Source: UBA10649 sp037130755 (GTDB taxonomy: Bacteria > Actinomycetota > Actinomycetes > S36-B12). Taken from it: a DNA stretch of 64,000 nt. Shown one piece after another: positions 35,323 to 43,280 of this stretch (positions are counted from its first letter, which is position 1; each line of letters starts with the position of its first letter). The notes below the pieces were generated by a model. The model saw only the letters and a program-made list of their open reading frames with translations, was not told the origin of the DNA and did no database searches. The position numbers were made by a program, and so were the translations under genes. The stretch spans positions 32,386 to 96,385 of the forward strand of contig JBAXSI010000004.1 of assembly GCA_037130755.1 (NCBI GenBank), read 5' to 3'.

Positions 35323-36435
35323 ATGAATGCCTTCATCGCGCTGATCCTTGGTCTGGTCATAGGTATGGCCCTCGCATGGCTCGTCGCGGGCCGGTCCGCT
35401 CGTCACTGGCGAGCGCAGTCGGCCGCCCTCGATGGCGCGGTCACCGCGCTTCGCGCCGACAACGAGGGCCTGCGGGGGCAGGTCAACCAGAACCGCAGCC
35501 TCGACGACCTCCTCCAACCGGTGCGCGAGAGTCTCGACAGCCTCAGGCGCGCCACCGACTCGGCCAGTCGCGATCGCACAGCAGCGGAGGCCACGCTCAC
35601 GACGCAGATCGCGGCAGTGCAGGAGCGCTACCAGTCGCTCGAGACGGCCACCAAGCAGGTGGCCGCGGCCATGGCCCGCGGGCAGACGCGCGGGCAGTGG
35701 GGCGAAATGCAGCTCGAGGGCCTGCTGTCGCACGCCGGTTTGCTCGAAGGCACGCACTACCGACGCCAGGAGACCCGTCCAGGAGAGGAGCGCGGCGCCC
35801 GTCCCGACGTCGTGGTTCTCATGCCGGGGGGCGGCGAGGTCTTCGTCGACGCGAAGTTCCCGTTCGATGCCTACTGGTCAGCGGTCGGCACCGAGGATGC
35901 CGCTCAGCGTGAGGTGCTGCTCGCCAAGCATGCAGCCGACGTTCTCGCCCGCGCGCGGGAACTGTCCTCGAAGCGATACTCGGAGTCCGCCAGTAGCGCC
36001 GAGTTCGTCGTGATGTTCCTGCCACTCGAGTCGCTGCTCTCGGCTGCGCTCGAGGTGGACGGACTTCTTCTCGAGCGCACCTTCGAGCGTCGGGTCATCC
36101 TCGCGACGCCGACGACGATGCTCGCCCTGCTCCGCACGATCAGCTTCGGCTACCAGCGGTCGCTCATGGCCGAGAACGCCGAGGAGATCAAGGCGGCAGG
36201 TGCCGAGATGCTCACGAGACTCGGTGTCCTCGTGGAGCATGTCGAGTCAATGCGCCGCGGCCTCGACCAGGCGGTTCGCGGCTACAACAAGTTCGTCGGC
36301 AGCTTCGATTCGCAGGCGCTGCGGCAGGCGCGCCGCATGAACGAGCTCGGTGTCGCCACCCAGCGCGATCTCGATCCTCCTGCCATGATCGAGGTCGAGT
36401 TGCGCAGCTCTGACGCGGCGGCACTGAGGGGGTAG
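35323..36435 (+). CDS. rmuC: DNA recombination protein RmuC
   Basis: A 370-residue protein: an N-terminal membrane anchor (residues 3-22), a coiled coil (about 35-120), then the RmuC nuclease-like domain. Signature segments are RGQWGEMQLEGLL, DVVVLMPGGGEVFVDAKFPF with the PD-(D/E)xK-type Asp and Lys, FLPLESLLSAALEVD, and TPTTMLALLRTISFGYQR. RmuC limits inversions and other rearrangements at short inverted repeats. ATG 35323 begins the membrane anchor directly; upstream open frame to 35176 lacks homology. It is followed after two bases by the tspO-like gene. Confidence 0.92.
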   Translation: MNAFIALILGLVIGMALAWLVAGRSARHWRAQSAALDGAVTALRADNEGLRGQVNQNRSLDDLLQPVRESLDSLRRATDSASRDRTAAEATLTTQIAAVQERYQSLETATKQVAAAMARGQTRGQWGEMQLEGLLSHAGLLEGTHYRRQETRPGEERGARPDVVVLMPGGGEVFVDAKFPFDAYWSAVGTEDAAQREVLLAKHAADVLARARELSSKRYSESASSAEFVVMFLPLESLLSAALEVDGLLLERTFERRVILATPTTMLALLRTISFGYQRSLMAENAEEIKAAGAEMLTRLGVLVEHVESMRRGLDQAVRGYNKFVGSFDSQALRQARRMNELGVATQRDLDPPAMIEVELRSSDAAALRG

Positions 36436-36437
36436 GG

Positions 36438-36911
36438 ATGGCGACCTGGCGGTACGTGGCTTCCGCCGTCGCGGTCGCCCTGGTTGTCGCGTACGCGATC
36501 GGCTCCGGCAGGTGGGTCACGACCGGTTCGGCGTGGTACCTGTCGCTGCAGCAGCCTGCGTGGCAGCCGCCGCCGGCCGTGTTCGGCCTCGCGTGGTCAT
36601 ACAACTTCATCGTGCTTGGTGTGGTCGGCGTGGCGTTCGCCCTGCAGGCACCTCCCGTGCGCGTCACGGCATACCTGTTCGCATTCGCCATGAGCATCTC
36701 CTTGGCGATCGGCTGGGCGTACTTGTTCTACGTGCCGCATTCACTGGTCGCGTCGGCCATCGCGCTGACACTGGCCGCGCTGGTCACGGTGATCCCCGTC
36801 GCCTTGGCGTTCGCCGAGCGCGCGTGGATGGGGTGGCTGCTCGTTCCCTACCTTGCGTGGCTGGCGATCGCGACGTCGCTGTCCTGGGGCTACGTCGCCC
36901 TGGCGCCGTGA
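36438..36911 (+). CDS. TspO/MBR family membrane protein
   Basis: A 157-residue, five-helix membrane protein of the TspO/MBR (translocator) family. The conserved WYLSLQQPAWQPPPAVFGLA, spanning the end of helix 1 and start of helix 2, and SYNFIVLGVVGVAF support this. Later helices are aromatic-rich (AIGWAYLFYVPHS; VPYLAWLAIATSLSW). TspO proteins bind porphyrins and sterol-like ligands. The start follows the rmuC stop closely (GGGGTAGGGATG), so the two may be cotranscribed. It converges on the Ser-x-x repeat ORF with three bases between stops. Confidence 0.87.
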   Translation: MATWRYVASAVAVALVVAYAIGSGRWVTTGSAWYLSLQQPAWQPPPAVFGLAWSYNFIVLGVVGVAFALQAPPVRVTAYLFAFAMSISLAIGWAYLFYVPHSLVASAIALTLAALVTVIPVALAFAERAWMGWLLVPYLAWLAIATSLSWGYVALAP

Positions 36912-36914
36912 CCG

Positions 36915-37154
36915 TCATCCGCCACCGATGCGCCGGTGCGACCGCCAGGCCATCACCGACATGCTGGAGGCGGCCGACAGGAGCGAGGCGAAGCTCGCGA
37001 ACGAGCCGACCGACAGCAGCGACGCCGCCGAGCCGACGCTGCCGATGCTCAGCACCGATCCCACAGATCCAATGCTCAGAAATGAGTTCGTCGAGCCGAT
37101 CGAGAGCATTGAGTGGCGGGACCCGATGCTCCACTTCGACCGCTGCTGCGTCAT
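36915..37154 (-). CDS. Small protein with Ser at every third residue (SIGSxxSxL repeats)
   Basis: A 79-residue ORF filling the gap between tspO and the DUF3293 gene. From residue 8 the sequence is a run of about twenty S-x-x triplets, organised as nine-residue units SIGSxxSxL (SIGSRHSML, SIGSTNSFL, SIGSVGSVL, SIGSVGSAA, then degenerate), ending SVMAWRSHRR. The regular register, with Ile/Gly/Val/Leu between the serines, argues for a real solenoid-like or polyproline-II-like protein; the opposite frame gives no such order. ATG 37154 has GGGTGG nearby. I recall comparable repeats in other actinobacterial small ORFs but cannot verify that. No signal peptide; function unknown. Confidence 0.6.
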   Translation of the reverse strand: MTQQRSKWSIGSRHSMLSIGSTNSFLSIGSVGSVLSIGSVGSAASLLSVGSFASFASLLSAASSMSVMAWRSHRRIGGG

Positions 37155-37200
37155 GGCCACCCGTCCATGCTGCCATGGCCGTCGCCACGATGGAGTACTG

Positions 37201-37596
37201 ATGGAACTGACCCGAGCCGACCTCCTTGACCTGTACGACACCACCATTGTCAGCACGCTGCATCCGACCCACGGGTGGACGGATCCGGCGCTGGTGGCGA
37301 TCGAGCGACGTCAGGGCGCGGTGGTCGTGACGGCCTGGAATCCAGGCGTGGTTCGGCCGTCCGAGGACGAGAATCGGCGAGCTAACGAGGATCTGCTGGG
37401 TCAACTTCAGGCCGCCGGCGTTGAGGTCTGGCGTGCCGACGGGCGGGCGCCCGACGGCAGCTTCGGCGAAGAGGGCTGGATCGCCTGGGGGCTGCCAATG
37501 GAGCGGGGTCTGGAGCTGGCCGCTGCGTTCGGACAGTTCGCCATCTTCACCTATGACGACGCGGGCCTGCGGGTGACTGTGGCCCTGCCTGGCTGA
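37201..37596 (+). CDS. DUF3293 family protein
   Basis: A 131-residue protein matching DUF3293. Family features are the N-terminal helix LTRADLLDLYDTT, the strand VVTAWNPGVVRPSEDENRRAN and the tail EEGWIAWGLPMERGLELAAAFGQ with FAIFTYDD. The frame is open upstream to 36853, but that segment is antisense to the Ser-repeat ORF and has no family similarity, so ATG 37201 (MELTRAD) is preferred. The 46 bases between 37154 and 37201 would hold divergent start signals. Function is unknown. Confidence 0.78.
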   Translation: MELTRADLLDLYDTTIVSTLHPTHGWTDPALVAIERRQGAVVVTAWNPGVVRPSEDENRRANEDLLGQLQAAGVEVWRADGRAPDGSFGEEGWIAWGLPMERGLELAAAFGQFAIFTYDDAGLRVTVALPG

Positions 37597-37679
37597 CGTC
37601 CTTGACGGGACGGCGACCATGGTCGTCATCCGCTGGAAGGGCTGACGCCACCGCGGGCCGTGAGCGATAGCGTCCGCCT

Positions 37680-38552
37680 GTGAGCACTCCGCCGTTCGTC
37701 CAGATCCCTGACGGGGTCGTGGTCGAGCGGTGGATGGCGCGCGGCTCCGAGCGAGCGGTGATGCGCACCGAACTCGACGGAGCGCGCGACTGGGTGGTCC
37801 TCGTACCGGGCTTCACCGGCAGCAAGGAGGACTTCATCGCCGTGCTGCCGCTGCTCGCGGCGGCGGGGGTCGATGCGGTCACCTATGACCAGTTGGGCCA
37901 GCACGAGTCCGATGGCTCCGACGATCCCGCGGACTACGACCTCGCACTCCTCGCCGGGGATCTCGGCGAGATCATCCAGCGGGCCGCCGTGCTCCGCCGC
38001 GGCGCCGCGCGACCGCTGCTCGTGGGCCATTCGTTCGGCGGCCTAGTTGCGCAGCAGGCAGTCGCGAGCGGCATCGACGTGGCCGCGTTCGTCGCGCTCT
38101 GCACCGGACCGGGCGCCCTGCCTGCGCATCGACATGGCGGGCTGCAGGACCTGATCGATGCGCTGCCGCATTCCGACATGGCGGCGATCTGGGCGATCAT
38201 GCGCGAGCAGGCGAAGGCCGCGGGGGAGAAGCCGGTGGCACCTGACGTTCGCGAGTTCCTGCAGCGACGATGGCTGGGCAACAACCCGCACCAGGTCCGG
38301 GAGTTCGCCCACCTGCTCATGACCGCGCCATCGCTGGATTCGCAACTGCGCGCCAGGGTGGACGCCGGACTGCCCGTGACGGTCATGTGGGGTGAGTGCG
38401 ACGACGCCTGGCCGATCGACGCGCAGGCGGCGATGGCAACGCAGTGGGGAGCGACAGCGATCCAACTGGAGGGGCTCGGCCACTCGCCGAACGCCGAGCG
38501 ACCGGATGTCCTGGCCGCGGCGTTGGTCGAGCAGTTACGGTCCGCTGGCTGA
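37680..38552 (+). CDS. Alpha/beta hydrolase
   Basis: A 290-residue alpha/beta-hydrolase-fold protein. The oxyanion-hole segment VVLVPGFTGSKEDF is near residue 40, the nucleophile elbow LVGHSFGGLVAQQ near residue 122, the acidic residue in VTVMWGECDDAWP near residue 240, and the catalytic His in LEGLGHSPNAERPD near the C-terminus. A helical lid sits between. It is probably an esterase or lipase-like enzyme; substrate unknown. GTG 37680 was taken as start although its ribosome-binding site is weak. It converges with the DUF3048 lipoprotein gene; 18 bases overlap on opposite strands. Confidence 0.85.
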   Translation: MSTPPFVQIPDGVVVERWMARGSERAVMRTELDGARDWVVLVPGFTGSKEDFIAVLPLLAAAGVDAVTYDQLGQHESDGSDDPADYDLALLAGDLGEIIQRAAVLRRGAARPLLVGHSFGGLVAQQAVASGIDVAAFVALCTGPGALPAHRHGGLQDLIDALPHSDMAAIWAIMREQAKAAGEKPVAPDVREFLQRRWLGNNPHQVREFAHLLMTAPSLDSQLRARVDAGLPVTVMWGECDDAWPIDAQAAMATQWGATAIQLEGLGHSPNAERPDVLAAALVEQLRSAG

Positions 38553-39935
38553 CGTCGTCGGGACGTCGGTGCTGCTGGGTGCCTGCGGTGCACCCTCGGC
38601 CGGCGGTGCAGAGGGCGGCGTGGGCGATGGCGTTGGCGATGGGGTCGGGACGACCTTTGGCCTAGTGAGGGGCTTGATCGTGGCGGTCCGCTTCTTGTCG
38701 AGCAGGACGATCCACAACTGTCCCGGGCGGAACGCCATCAAGCTGCCGTCCGGCAGGGTGAAGGTGGTGCCCGACTTGGCGTTCGGACGCGACCACGTCG
38801 TCTCCCAGACGAGGCCATCACGCATGACCATCGCCGTTCCAGTGCCGATGGTGTCGGCGTGCGGGGTGTTGCCGCCGCCCTTGTCGTAGAAGGCTGACTT
38901 CTCCTGCTTGACGTACTGGATGACCACGGTCGCGGCTCGCTGTCCGCCGCTCCACTCCTCGGCTCGGGCCGGCTGGCCGTTGAGTGAGATGCGGTACTCG
39001 TGGCCGGCCTTGTCGTAGGTGAAGCCAGCGGATCCGTAGCCCCAGGCCATGGCGGCGGTGGTCGCGTTCAGGCCGCCGACCGGCGTGGCCTTGTCGAAGA
39101 CGAAGCCCATGTCGCGGGCCGGAGTCGAGTTCTGGGCGCGCTGGATGCCGGACCGACCGTCGAAGTAGAGGTTGTAGGGCGCCGGGCGTCGACCGTCGCG
39201 GCTGTAGCCGGAGTTGGACGTGTACGGCGACACGTCGTAAACCGACGCTGCTGCCAGATGCGGTCGCATCTTCTTCTGGGCGCCGGAGTAGGCGAAGGCG
39301 GGCTTGCCGTACTGCGCGAACAGGTCGATGTCGGTGATGCGCGCCGAGCGCACCGGACCGATGCGCTTGGGGATGTTGCTGGAGAAGACGGCTGCGATAC
39401 GCGTGATGCCGTACTCCACCTCTTCGAGGTACACGACATCGGCGTGGATGAGCCCGGCATGCGGCTGGGCGTTCCTGGTGTTGTCGAGCTTGACGACGAG
39501 CACCGGGTCGCGTGATCCGATGGGCCGACCAGTGAGAGGCGAGAAGCCGATCGGGTTTGCGGGCAGCGGGACGGCCGGTCGGTTGTCGGGCGGAGGGACC
39601 GTTTCGGCGTCTGCCTCGTTCTTCGGGCTCTCCGTGGGGAAGCTCGGCGACGGGGTCACGAGGATCGGCGCCTCCGTGGATCGGGCCTCCTTCGCCGCCT
39701 CCTCCGGAGTGAGGGGGACTGCGTCCAGGGAGCTCGAGGGCGCTCCCGACGTGCCGCCGTCCGGTGACTCCGAGTCGTCACCGCTGGGTGGGGTGGTTGG
39801 CAGCACCCTCGTGCTCGAACCGTCCGTGGTCGTGGTGAGGGTCTTCTCGACTGCCGTGGGCGCAGGTGCGCACGACGCGACCATCGCCGAGCAGACGACG
39901 GCGCAGGCCAGCATCGGCATCGCTCGCACCCTCAC
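38535..39935 (-). CDS. DUF3048 lipoprotein
   Basis: A 466-residue predicted lipoprotein. The leader VRVRAMPMLACAVVCSAMV ends in a lipobox with Cys (VASC-AP). A ~110-residue Ser/Thr/Pro-rich linker precedes the DUF3048 domain: NPIGFSPLTGRPIGSRDPVL, VKLDNTRNAQPHAGL, ADVVYLEEVEYGITRIAAVF, RIGPVRSARITDIDL and a C-terminal part with FRPGQLWIVLLD. The tail is Thr/Pro-rich. Start is uncertain: GTG 39935 gives a short positive n-region, while GTG 39929 or ATG 39920 are possible and the frame is open to 40097. DUF3048 has been linked to cell-surface roles in Gram-positive bacteria, but function is unestablished. Confidence 0.82.
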   Translation of the reverse strand: MRVRAMPMLACAVVCSAMVASCAPAPTAVEKTLTTTTDGSSTRVLPTTPPSGDDSESPDGGTSGAPSSSLDAVPLTPEEAAKEARSTEAPILVTPSPSFPTESPKNEADAETVPPPDNRPAVPLPANPIGFSPLTGRPIGSRDPVLVVKLDNTRNAQPHAGLIHADVVYLEEVEYGITRIAAVFSSNIPKRIGPVRSARITDIDLFAQYGKPAFAYSGAQKKMRPHLAAASVYDVSPYTSNSGYSRDGRRPAPYNLYFDGRSGIQRAQNSTPARDMGFVFDKATPVGGLNATTAAMAWGYGSAGFTYDKAGHEYRISLNGQPARAEEWSGGQRAATVVIQYVKQEKSAFYDKGGGNTPHADTIGTGTAMVMRDGLVWETTWSRPNAKSGTTFTLPDGSLMAFRPGQLWIVLLDKKRTATIKPLTRPKVVPTPSPTPSPTPPSAPPAEGAPQAPSSTDVPTTSASGP

Positions 39936-39972
39936 ATCGACAGGGTAAGTCGTCGGGAGGACGGCTCCGCGC

Positions 39973-41400
39973 CTAGGTCGTTCCGATCGGCCGTGTCGGC
40001 CACGGCATTGCTTCCTCCAGCTCGAAGGCGATTTCCAGCAGTCGGCGCTCATGACCGAACGGCGCTGCGACCTGGACGCCGACGGGCAGCCCGTCATCCG
40101 ACCTGCCGAGGGGCAGTGATACCGCGGGGGAGCCGGACACGTTCTGCAGCGGTGTGACAGCCATGAAGCGCAGCAGTCGGACGAGCTGCTCTCGAGGCTC
40201 GACGTCCGCGCTCAGGTGGCCGACGGGCGGCGCCGCATGATTGAGGACGGGCGAAACCAGCAGGTCGTAGGTGCGGAAGAAAGGCTCGTGGTCGCGCACC
40301 AGGCGCCGCAGTCGCCGAACCGCGAAGGGGGCGCGTTCGATCTCGGCGAGGAATCGGCGGACGAGGAACTTGGTGAAGGGCTCGGTCCGACTGGCGTCGA
40401 AACCCTGGCCGAAGAGGCGACGGCCTGTCACCGTCAGCAGGAACGCGGTCATCGCCCAGTCGAGAAGGAAGTCACTCGCGAACCTCGTGTCCAAGGGCGA
40501 GGGAACCACCTCGACGTGGTGCCCAAGGCCGGCCAGCACGTCCGCAGTGCGTGCCACGACCTGGCGAGTGTCCGCCGCCACTTGAAGGCCCTGGTAGCCG
40601 TCCAGGACTACCGCGATCCGCAGGCGCTCTCCACCCGGTCCGATGACATGCCCGATCGGCGGGAGCGCCGGATCGTGGAAGGCTCGCTCCGCCGTGGCGT
40701 AGTACAGGGCCGTGTCGCGGACCGACCGGCTCAGGACCCCTTGAACGACGATGGGGACAGGGACCTTCGCCATCGCTGGCCAGTCGATCAATCGCCCTCG
40801 TGACGGCTTGAGTCCGACGAGCCCGCAGCAGGCGGCAGGGATGCGGATCGATCCGCCGCCGTCGTTGCCATGCGCGAGCGGCACGACGCCGGCGGCGACG
40901 AAAGCAGCCGTGCCGCCACTGGAACCGCCCACGGTGTGCCCGGTGTTCCAGGGATTGCGGGTCGCACCGAACCGCGAGGACTCCGTGCTCGCGGTGAGCC
41001 CGAACTCCGGCAGGGTCGTCTTCGCGATGGGGTCGGCGCCGAAGCTGAGGAACTGCGCTACCCAAGGTGATGACATCGTGGCGGGTCGGTCGACGACGGC
41101 GTTCGAGCCATGTGTGGTCCGGTAGCCCTCGAGGTCCTCGTTGTCCTTGATGAGGGTCGGCAGGCCAGCGAGCGGCGCGTCGGGGGTCGCTCCCCAGGTC
41201 TGCGCCGGGTCAGCGGCACCCACCCACTCCGTGACCGCGTTCAGTGCTGGGTTGACGGATCGGCCTCGGTCGATGGCCGCCGAGCGCAGTTCCGCGGCGG
41301 AGACCTCTCGTCGAGCCAGGCGCGCCAGCAGGCCGGTGGCGTCGTCCGTGCCGAGCGCGTCGTTGCCGATCGCGTCGACCTGGCGGCTCGGGTCGGTCAT
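39973..41400 (-). CDS. Amidase signature family enzyme
   Basis: A 475-residue amidase. The Ser-cisSer-Lys triad is visible: Lys in LPTLIKDNEDLEGY (near residue 87), cis-Ser in HTVGGSSGGTAAF and nucleophile Ser in HGNDGGGSIRIPAACCG. GLVGLKPSRGR and the C-terminal PAVSLPLGRSDDGLPVGVQ complete the family pattern. It hydrolyses an amide bond of unknown substrate. It is not part of a gatCAB operon here and lacks the neighbours needed for a Glu-tRNA amidotransferase role. It diverges from mraZ over a 201-base region. Confidence 0.9.
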   Translation of the reverse strand: MTDPSRQVDAIGNDALGTDDATGLLARLARREVSAAELRSAAIDRGRSVNPALNAVTEWVGAADPAQTWGATPDAPLAGLPTLIKDNEDLEGYRTTHGSNAVVDRPATMSSPWVAQFLSFGADPIAKTTLPEFGLTASTESSRFGATRNPWNTGHTVGGSSGGTAAFVAAGVVPLAHGNDGGGSIRIPAACCGLVGLKPSRGRLIDWPAMAKVPVPIVVQGVLSRSVRDTALYYATAERAFHDPALPPIGHVIGPGGERLRIAVVLDGYQGLQVAADTRQVVARTADVLAGLGHHVEVVPSPLDTRFASDFLLDWAMTAFLLTVTGRRLFGQGFDASRTEPFTKFLVRRFLAEIERAPFAVRRLRRLVRDHEPFFRTYDLLVSPVLNHAAPPVGHLSADVEPREQLVRLLRFMAVTPLQNVSGSPAVSLPLGRSDDGLPVGVQVAAPFGHERRLLEIAFELEEAMPWPTRPIGTT

Positions 41401-41474
41401 GTCGTCCTCTCGCCGTCACGATCGGGGGAAGGGGTCATCCTCACACACCGGTTCGAGGTCGGTTGGGGCCATTG

Positions 41475-41487
41475 CCCCACGGTGGGG
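41475..41487. repeat. Perfect inverted repeat upstream of mraZ
   Basis: CCCCACGGTGGGG is a 13-base palindrome (six-base arms, one central base) between the divergent amidase and mraZ genes. Its right arm contains GTGGGG, the core of an MraZ half-element, but it is out of the ten-base register of the main array. It may be an operator; no protein is assigned. Confidence 0.35.
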
Positions 41488-41517
41488 GACACCCGCCCTG
41501 CCATAGGGGCTTCATGG

Positions 41518-41545
41518 TTGATTGTGGAGGGAAGTGGGGTACAGT
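41518..41545 (+). promoter_or_regulatory. Candidate mraZ promoter
   Basis: TTGATT (41518-41523) and TACAGT (41540-41545) are separated by 16 bases and lie 57-84 bases before the mraZ start. The MraZ repeat array overlaps the spacer and -10 region, the geometry needed for autorepression of the division cluster. Hexamers identified by eye. Confidence 0.5.
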
Positions 41546-41559
41546 GGCGGTACTTGGAG
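41524..41559 (+). promoter_or_regulatory. MraZ operator: four 10-bp repeats
   Basis: GTGGAG (41524), GTGGGG (41534), GTGGCG (41544) and a degenerate TTGGAG (41554) recur at exactly ten-base intervals. This matches the known MraZ-binding array, GTG-rich hexamers with four-base spacers. It lies 43-78 bases before the mraZ start and overlaps a candidate promoter, so MraZ should repress the whole mraZ-led operon. Confidence 0.85.
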
Positions 41560-41601
41560 ATACCAGGGTGATGTGCGGGGCGGGATGGGGAGGTGGGGCG
41601 A

Positions 41602-42030
41602 ATGTTTCTGGGCACCCACTACCCACGACTGGATGACAAGGGCCGACTGGTCCTGCCCGCCAAGTACCGCGAATCGCTGGCACCCGGCCTGGTCCTGACC
41701 AAAGGTCAGGACCGCTGCATCTGGGTCTGGCCGGCGGCGGAATTCGCGGCCTATGCCGACCGTCTGAACGAAGCCTCCCGCTCGGACGCGAAGGTGCAGG
41801 CCTACCAGCGAGTGCTGTTCTCCGGGGCATCGGACGAGATCCCGGACAAGCAGGGTCGGATCACGGTGCCGGCAGCACTCCGCGAGTACGCCGGTCTAGA
41901 CCGAGATGTGGTCGTCGTGGGCAAGAACACGACGGCCGAGATCTGGGCGCCCGACGCGTGGGACACGTACCTGGCGAGCCAGGAAGTTGCCTTCTCCGGA
42001 CTGGACGAGGAGGTGCTGCCCGGCTTCTGA
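41602..42030 (+). CDS. mraZ: Transcriptional regulator MraZ
   Basis: A 142-residue protein with two tandem SpoVT/AbrB-like repeats. The first reads MFLGTHYPRLDDKGRLVLPAKYRE; the second has DEIPDKQGRITVPAALREYA. Both keep the D-x-x-GR-hxhP core used for DNA contact. MraZ forms a ring-shaped oligomer and controls the dcw operon by binding the repeats found upstream of this gene. ATG 41602 is preferred over an in-frame GTG at 41593 because family members begin MFLG. It is followed by 158 bases before a small membrane ORF and rsmH. Confidence 0.95.
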   Translation: MFLGTHYPRLDDKGRLVLPAKYRESLAPGLVLTKGQDRCIWVWPAAEFAAYADRLNEASRSDAKVQAYQRVLFSGASDEIPDKQGRITVPAALREYAGLDRDVVVVGKNTTAEIWAPDAWDTYLASQEVAFSGLDEEVLPGF

Positions 42031-42101
42031 CGACTCGACCGCGCGGCGAGGTCTCCTCCCGCTCCTCGCACTGCACCTGACGCCACTTCCCCGGCGCCAG
42101 G

Positions 42102-42121
42102 GCCCGCTGAAAACAGCGGGC
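42102..42121 (+). other. Stem-loop between mraZ and the small membrane ORF
   Basis: GCCCGCTG-AAAA-CAGCGGGC forms a perfect eight-base stem with a four-base loop, 72 bases after the mraZ stop. No U-run follows, so a classical terminator is unlikely; it could be an attenuator, processing site or transcript stabiliser between the regulator and the structural genes. Confidence 0.55.
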
Positions 42122-42188
42122 GGGGACCTGGCCACGCGGCCTTCCACCCTCATCACGCCCAACCGCGACCTTCCAAGAAGGGGGACCG

Positions 42189-42320
42189 ATGAACACCTTG
42201 ATCCAGACCGAGCACCCGGTGCGCAGCGTTCTGCGCACGACCGGTGTCCTCGCCGTTGCCCTCGGCTTGACGATCGGCGTGCTGGTCGCGTTGGCGAACG
42301 TCGTGGACTCCTGGGCGTAG
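42189..42320 (+). CDS. Small single-pass membrane protein between mraZ and rsmH
   Basis: A 43-residue ORF: MNTLIQTEHPVRSVLRTT, then one hydrophobic helix (residues 19-38, VLAVALGLTIGVLVALANVV) and the end VDSWA. The start has a strong AAGGGGG at five bases, and the stop lies three bases before the rsmH ATG, so it should be translated with the operon. N-terminal basic residues suggest the N-terminus stays inside. No family was recognised; by location it may be a divisome accessory. Confidence 0.6.
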   Translation: MNTLIQTEHPVRSVLRTTGVLAVALGLTIGVLVALANVVDSWA

Positions 42321-42323
42321 CCA

Positions 42324-43280
42324 ATGTCGTCGTCGACCCGTCACGTCCCGGTCCTCCGGGATCGCGTGATCGCTCTCCTGGCCCCCGCGCTCGAAGCGCC
42401 GGGGGCTGTGCTGGTCGACGCCACCCTCGGACTCGGCGGGCATGCCGAGCACGCACTCGACTCCTTCCCCGAACTGCGGCTGGTCGGGCTTGACCGCGAT
42501 CCGGAGGCCCTGCGACTGTCCGAGGAGCGGCTGTCACCGTTCGCGGAGCGGGTGACACTCGTGCACGCGGTGTACGACGAATTGCCGGAAGTGCTTGCGG
42601 AGCTTGGTCTTTCGCGGGTCCAGGGCATCTTGTTCGACCTCGGTGTCTCGTCGATGCAACTGGACGAGACCGAGCGCGGATTCGCCTACTCGCAGGATGC
42701 TCCGCTCGACATGCGCATGGACCCGACGACCGGCCTCACGGCGGCCGACGTCCTCAACACGTACTCCGGCGGCGACATCACCCGCATCCTTCGCCAGTAC
42801 GGCGAGGAGAAGTTCGCACAGCGCATCGCCAACCGGATCGTCTCGGAGCGGGCAGTAGAGCCGTTCACCACATCCGCACGCCTCGTCGACATCATCCGGG
42901 AGTCCATTCCGGCTGCTGCTCGTCGCACCGGGGGGAACCCGGCCAAGCGCACGTTCCAGGCCCTGCGGATCGAGGTCAACGGCGAGCTCGATGTCCTGCG
43001 TCGCGCGATCCCGGCGGCCCTTGAGTCGCTGGCCGTCGGAGGGCGCATCGTCGTGATGTCCTACCAGTCCCTCGAGGACCGCATCGTGAAGCGGGCGCTC
43101 GCGGTTGGTGCGCATCCCGACGTGCCGGCGGGCCTGCCGGTCATCCCTGCCTCGATGCAGCCGTGGCTTCGCCTGATCACGCGCGGCGCCGAGCGGGCCA
43201 GCGACGAGGAGATCGCGGAGAACCCGCGTGCGGCATCAGTACGGGTCCGGGCAGCAGAGCGACTGGAGGTCGCGGCATGA
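42324..43280 (+). CDS. rsmH: 16S rRNA (cytosine(1402)-N4)-methyltransferase
   Basis: A 318-residue SAM-dependent methyltransferase that modifies C1402 of 16S rRNA. Motifs are HVPVLRDRVIALL at the N-terminus, SAM-binding VDATLGLGGHAEH, LVGLDRDPEAL, the segment GILFDLGVSSMQLDE, and the C-terminal RIVVMSYQSLEDRIVK. Length fits the family. Its stop overlaps the ftsL start in an ATGA junction, the normal order in actinomycete division clusters. Confidence 0.95.
   Translation: MSSSTRHVPVLRDRVIALLAPALEAPGAVLVDATLGLGGHAEHALDSFPELRLVGLDRDPEALRLSEERLSPFAERVTLVHAVYDELPEVLAELGLSRVQGILFDLGVSSMQLDETERGFAYSQDAPLDMRMDPTTGLTAADVLNTYSGGDITRILRQYGEEKFAQRIANRIVSERAVEPFTTSARLVDIIRESIPAAARRTGGNPAKRTFQALRIEVNGELDVLRRAIPAALESLAVGGRIVVMSYQSLEDRIVKRALAVGAHPDVPAGLPVIPASMQPWLRLITRGAERASDEEIAENPRAASVRVRAAERLEVAA

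Noticed and set aside
36853..37200. N-terminal extension of the DUF3293 protein
   Set aside because: The extension overlaps the tspO 3' end and the antisense Ser-repeat ORF and lacks family similarity, whereas ATG 37201 begins the conserved part.
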